DNA from: Ramicandelaber brevisporus
Lineage: Eukaryota; Kickxellomycota; Ramicandelaberales; Ramicandelaberaceae
Direction: 5' to 3'
NCBI GenBank assembly: GCA_025201865.1
Contig: MU602990.1
Location: 11,734-27,528, forward strand
Length of the DNA: 15,795 bases
The notes below the pieces were generated by a model. The model searched no databases and was not told the DNA's origin. It saw nothing but the letters and a program-made list of their open reading frames with translations. The translations under genes and the position numbers were made by a program. Positions 12,854 to 15,795 of this stretch are shown here, piece by piece; the first letter of the stretch is position 1; every line of letters begins with the position of its first letter.

Positions 12854-15442
12854 ATGACTACCTCTTCGTCTACCATTACAGAGTCAGCAGCGAGCTTTGT
12901 TGGGGCTCTTCTGCTGGGGAGCAGCAGTGGTAGCAGCAACTACAGCAACAGCAACAACAGCGACAGCAGTGACAGCAGCAGCAGTGACAACAGCAGCAGT
13001 GGCGGCCTCACACAGCCACAACAACCTTCGGCTGCACAGCTGCAGCTCAATCGCGATCAGGAGTTGACGCCCGACACTGTAGAGGACCTCTTGGCAGCTG
13101 TGGAGGCCAGCATCGCGAACGAGGAGCGCGCAATCAGCCAGCTTGTCCGTGACAACATTGACGAGTTCTTTGACACGTCCGAGACACTTGCACTCGTGGA
13201 TCGCGAAATCAAGGCTCAAGGTGCTCAGCTGGACAGCATGGAAACGGAGATTCTCGAACAGCCAAACGGTACATTGCCCGCTTTGTTGAACATACTGAGC
13301 GAGCTTGCAGACCACGAGCGACAATACGAAGAGCACACGGCCATTCTTCAAGTGCTGCAGTTGCTCGATGAGTTTGCGAATGATATCGCCAAGCTGGATC
13401 ATGCTGCGTCCGATGCAGAAGTGGCGTCCACCTCCGTCTCAATGGAAGAGGTTAATCTGCTCTCTGTCCTGTCCGATAGACTGGCTCAATCCACAGTGTT
13501 GCATGGCACGGCAATTCATACAGCACTGGATGCAAAGCTGGCCCAGCATCGCGACTTGTTGATAAAGAGATTGACTTCTGCTGTTGCAAATGTTGTGCAC
13601 GTAAAGTACATGAGCATTTCGATTCCAAGTGGCAACCAGACTGCGTCGAACCTCGCTGCTCATCTTGATGTTGCAAAGATCATTGGATGCGACTCGCAGA
13701 TTATGCAGCAGCTACAGAATGACCTATATCAACATGTGTTTGACCATCTGATCAAATCCAACAATGCATGGTCAGTACGTGAATCGGGCGATGCTCTTGC
13801 CTTTGATGATATCGGCAGTGTCATTGCACCTAGTGTCAGCGAGAGAATGCAGCATTTACAGTCGACAGTTGATTTTATTGCGAAGAGAATCATTCCCCAG
13901 CACCACCAACATCAACAGCAGCAATCAACACACGAACTGAACGATATCGTTGGAGCTCATCAACTCGCTTCGAGTATCATCCATCATGTCTTGAAACCAT
14001 TGATTCCAGCCAACCGAAGTGGGTTCCATGCATTCGAGGAGCTGGCTGCACATGCTGTTTCACTGGAATCTCACCTGGCTGAGCTCGGTGTTGGCAGTGG
14101 TCAGATTTCTGACTTTGTGCGCTCTGTTCACTCCGCATATGCTGAGCGAAGACGCAACGAGTTACTGTCAACCGCACGTCGGCTAATCACCAATGTCAAC
14201 AAAACCAATGCGATTGTGGCTGATCATGGTAGTGTTGCACCGCTGCCGGCGAGTATCGACGATATTCGACAACTCATTGGATCGTCTTCTCTTCAAAACA
14301 GCAATACTGTTGACGGAGATGGCATCTCAGCGCAGCTTGTCGAGCGGGCCTCCAACTACTTTGACGCTCTCGCAGCAACGCAGTCTCAGCCAAGACAGCT
14401 CGGTAAATTTGCATGTTCCAGCGCTGCAGCTGAGATTGTACAGAATGCCTATTTTGCAGTCAATGATGCAATGTTCCTCCCAGAAAGCAGTGCCAGCTTA
14501 CTCATTACGGGTGCACTCTCATCAATCGAGTTATATCACACACTTCGACGAACGGCTCTACGACTGCATAATGGCACTCGTCTGACTGAACTCAGCTCAG
14601 CATCGGTCTCAGATCCTACTATAGCCTCAATGTCGTTTAATGACACAGTGCTACTCACAGCACATGCGTCCTTGTTAGAATCCATCACTTCTGCAGACGG
14701 TCAACAAAGCCAATCACATCAGCATCTTGGTCGCATTGAAACTGCCAATCATGCACTCGCCCAACATATTAACTTCCATCGCACTGCAATTCTATCAGTA
14801 CTGGATGAAATGGATGGATTGCGAGACTCGGCAAACAAACGGCGCAAGCCAGTTATTGAGCAGAGTATCAAGAAGGCGATTGGTTTGATTGAGAATGTTT
14901 CTCACACTTGGCATCAGCTGCTGTCAGCCCATGTTGCCTGTAGGTCAAGTGGTATTCTATACAGCGCCATTGTGGATTACATGGTTAATGAGACTCTGGA
15001 GCTCATCGACATTGCAGTTGATGAATCTCAGGAGCTGAGCAAATTATTCCAGCTGGTTCTTGATGCCAAAGGCGATATCATTCCGACGGAATCCCTCATG
15101 GCACTGTCTGGAGCGAGAGATGCCGGGTTGAGCACAGACAAGGCAGCCAAGTCTCAGAACAATGATGACGGAGATGATGACGAGGATGAAGATACTCCAT
15201 TGGATGGCGACTATGACGATGATACGTTTATGGCCATGTATGTACCGCACTTATTCAAATTCCGTCAACTTCAAGTTATCTTATCACTGACGATGGCAGA
15301 GATTATGGATCGGTACAAGGCTGGGCATCTGACAGACTTTACTTCAGATGAACTTGTCTGTCTAATCCAAGCTCTCTTTTCAGATACTCCATTGCGTACT
15401 AATAATATCAACACCATTCGAGAAAGCACACACTCACGCTAA
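12854..15442 (+). CDS. ZW10: ZW10 / Dsl1-family vesicle-tethering and kinetochore protein
   Basis: The product is 862 residues from the ATG at 12854, which follows a leader with no other in-frame ATG. ZW10 is a subunit of the NRZ/Dsl1 complex that tethers COPI vesicles at the ER, and in animals also of the kinetochore RZZ complex. After a Ser/Asn/Asp/Gly-rich N-terminus (about 20-52) comes a helical region with ERAISQLVRDNIDEFF and SETLALVDREIKAQG, matching the N-terminal coiled-coil of the family. The C-terminal signature is strong: YVPHLFKFRQLQVILSL, then EIMDRYKAG and DELVCLIQALFSDTPLR, ending near the C-terminus as in human ZW10. Length is slightly above human (about 780), explained by the N-terminal low complexity, a His/Gln tract (about 351-359) and an acidic insert (about 766-794). 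No intron is evident. Which role it plays here cannot be read from sequence. Confidence 0.88.
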   Translation: MTTSSSTITESAASFVGALLLGSSSGSSNYSNSNNSDSSDSSSSDNSSSGGLTQPQQPSAAQLQLNRDQELTPDTVEDLLAAVEASIANEERAISQLVRDNIDEFFDTSETLALVDREIKAQGAQLDSMETEILEQPNGTLPALLNILSELADHERQYEEHTAILQVLQLLDEFANDIAKLDHAASDAEVASTSVSMEEVNLLSVLSDRLAQSTVLHGTAIHTALDAKLAQHRDLLIKRLTSAVANVVHVKYMSISIPSGNQTASNLAAHLDVAKIIGCDSQIMQQLQNDLYQHVFDHLIKSNNAWSVRESGDALAFDDIGSVIAPSVSERMQHLQSTVDFIAKRIIPQHHQHQQQQSTHELNDIVGAHQLASSIIHHVLKPLIPANRSGFHAFEELAAHAVSLESHLAELGVGSGQISDFVRSVHSAYAERRRNELLSTARRLITNVNKTNAIVADHGSVAPLPASIDDIRQLIGSSSLQNSNTVDGDGISAQLVERASNYFDALAATQSQPRQLGKFACSSAAAEIVQNAYFAVNDAMFLPESSASLLITGALSSIELYHTLRRTALRLHNGTRLTELSSASVSDPTIASMSFNDTVLLTAHASLLESITSADGQQSQSHQHLGRIETANHALAQHINFHRTAILSVLDEMDGLRDSANKRRKPVIEQSIKKAIGLIENVSHTWHQLLSAHVACRSSGILYSAIVDYMVNETLELIDIAVDESQELSKLFQLVLDAKGDIIPTESLMALSGARDAGLSTDKAAKSQNNDDGDDDEDEDTPLDGDYDDDTFMAMYVPHLFKFRQLQVILSLTMAEIMDRYKAGHLTDFTSDELVCLIQALFSDTPLRTNNINTIRESTHSR
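12917..13007 (+). repeat. AGC/AAC-rich repeat encoding the Ser/Asn-rich N-terminus of ZW10
   Basis: Imperfect AGC, AAC and GAC units encode a Ser/Asn/Asp/Gly tract. It lies before the conserved helical region, so it is probably a disordered extension. Confidence 0.8.
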
Positions 15443-15795
15443 TTAATTCAGTCGTCTTCTTTGAATAGTTAATTAATAGTTGATAGCATTTAGGAAGCAA
15501 TCTTTGCACAGAAAGTCTCGAACTATGGATGAAGGTCAAGCTCGACTGCCCCGTCTGCAGGCATCCGCTGCCGCCGATCTAAACTCAGCTGTAACTGTAC
15601 AGATCATTTGCATATTTAAAGCGATTTTACGTGTAAGCATTAAGGTGTGGGAGAATGAATGTGTTGTGGTTATAAACAGCGCAGGAAAGGTTGAACAGAA
15701 CATGGAAGCACAGGGAAACACAAGAGGCACAAGAAACACAGAGTTGCTGATTAGAGATTGAACCGCGACAGCACATTGGCAGTGTACGATGCTGT
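15443..15795. other. Right-edge region after ZW10
   Basis: No complete gene is seen. AT-rich sequence with TTAATTAA follows the ZW10 stop. An open frame from ATG 15525, listed separately, could be a first coding exon. No AATAAA for ZW10 was found. Confidence 0.4.
15525..15632 (+). CDS. Possible first coding exon of a gene running off the right edge
   Basis: ATG at 15525 (A at -3, G at +4) opens a frame starting MDEGQARLPRLQASAAADLN. It reaches a donor-like CGT|GTAAGC at 15633 in phase 0, giving 36 codons. Without splicing the frame runs on to a stop at 15759-15761, in less protein-like sequence. I recognise no family and cannot see an acceptor inside the window. It may be chance. Confidence 0.2.

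Overview
This window is nuclear DNA from a compact, intron-poor eukaryote. The evidence is long uninterrupted genes for eukaryote-only proteins (RFC1, ZW10, a complex I accessory subunit), one GT..AG intron, TATA boxes, AATAAA signals, SR-, poly-Gln- and poly-Ser-rich proteins, and many trinucleotide microsatellites. Having complex I, ZW10 and almost no introns suits an early-diverging fungus or a related opisthokont protist. That placement is an inference, and no lineage marker in the window fixes it.

Layout, left to right. (1) NDUFA2-type complex I subunit (+, 194-535). (2) RFC1, the large subunit of the clamp loader replication factor C (+, 881-5061). It has a 4-codon first exon, a 221-nt phase-0 intron and a long second exon. 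(3) A 1.48-kb stretch (5062-6538) with no well-supported gene. It holds pyrimidine tracts, CAA and CTTT microsatellites, a possible 39-codon minus-strand ORF and a TATA-like element. (4) A large, Leu-rich, probably all-helical protein of unknown family (+, 6539-9154). (5) Convergent to it, 124 nt away, an SR/Gln-rich nuclear protein with an NCOA5-like domain (-, 9279-10754), preceded by a poly-Gln upstream ORF. (6) A His/Gly-rich small protein gene (-, 10918-11163) with a TATA box and a pair of identical upstream elements. (7) A Cys-rich 60-residue protein gene (-, 11645-11827) with its own TATA box and AATAAA signal. (8) A divergent intergenic region, then ZW10 (+, 12854-15442). (9) A right edge that may hold the first exon of another gene.

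The genes are not an operon or a pathway. They cover respiration, DNA replication, ER/Golgi vesicle tethering or kinetochore function, probable RNA metabolism, and unknowns. No mobile element, CRISPR array, viral gene or tRNA was recognised. I found no clear multi-gene novel system. The best leads are a PIP-box-like motif at the C-terminus rather than the N-terminus of RFC1, a poly-Gln uORF ending 8 nt before the NCOA5-like start, two small TATA-driven genes of unknown function, and the unidentified 871-residue protein.
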